6,638 nt of DNA from Corallincola sp. (GTDB lineage Bacteria > Pseudomonadota > Gammaproteobacteria > Enterobacterales > Neiellaceae): the NCBI GenBank assembly GCA_017998495.1, contig JAGOCY010000082.1, forward strand, positions 1 to 6,638, written 5' to 3'. Shown here piece by piece: positions 6,620 through 6,638 of the stretch. The position numbers were made by a program, and so were the translations under genes. The number at the start of each line of letters is the position of its first letter. Position 1 is the first letter of the stretch. The notes under the pieces were generated by a model. The model did no database searches and was not told the DNA's origin. It saw only the letters and a list, made by a program, of their open reading frames with translations.

Positions 6620-6638
6620 GTCGCTTAACAGCAGCTGG

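Overview
The window looks like chromosomal DNA of a GC-rich gammaproteobacterium. An Aeromonas-type or related genome is my best guess, resting on GC-rich third codon positions, a DusC-type tRNA dihydrouridine synthase and the general style of the proteins; I could not check it by search. There is no sign of a mobile element, CRISPR array, rRNA or tRNA gene.

Layout. The left part (1-1738) is read leftwards: a lipoprotein metallopeptidase of family M28, followed with a GTGA stop/start overlap by the beginning of dusC, which runs off the window. A divergent intergenic region of about 180 bp (1739-1921) holds an inverted repeat and a strong ribosome binding site in front of a six-codon reading frame. 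Rightwards from about 1922 come a soluble PAS-containing sensor kinase of the HisKA_2 type and, with an ATGA overlap, a large response regulator with the order receiver-PAS-PAS-GGDEF-EAL. After a 75-bp gap there is a small acidic DUF2750 protein. Overlapping its end is the start of a DUF2459 (TIGR02117-like) lipoprotein, whose reading frame stops early and may carry a frameshift near the window end.

How the genes fit together. The kinase and the GGDEF/EAL regulator form a self-contained two-component cyclic-di-GMP module. A cytoplasmic signal read by PAS domains would alter phosphorylation of Asp55 of the regulator, which in turn would set its diguanylate cyclase and/or phosphodiesterase output. 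All diagnostic GGDEF, I-site and EAL motifs are intact, so either or both activities are possible. The peptidase/dusC pair and the DUF2750/DUF2459 pair have no evident functional tie to this module beyond position.

I found no clearly new system. The points most worth a second look are the bifunctional c-di-GMP module, the leader-like mini-ORF upstream of the kinase, and the apparent frameshift in the DUF2459 gene.
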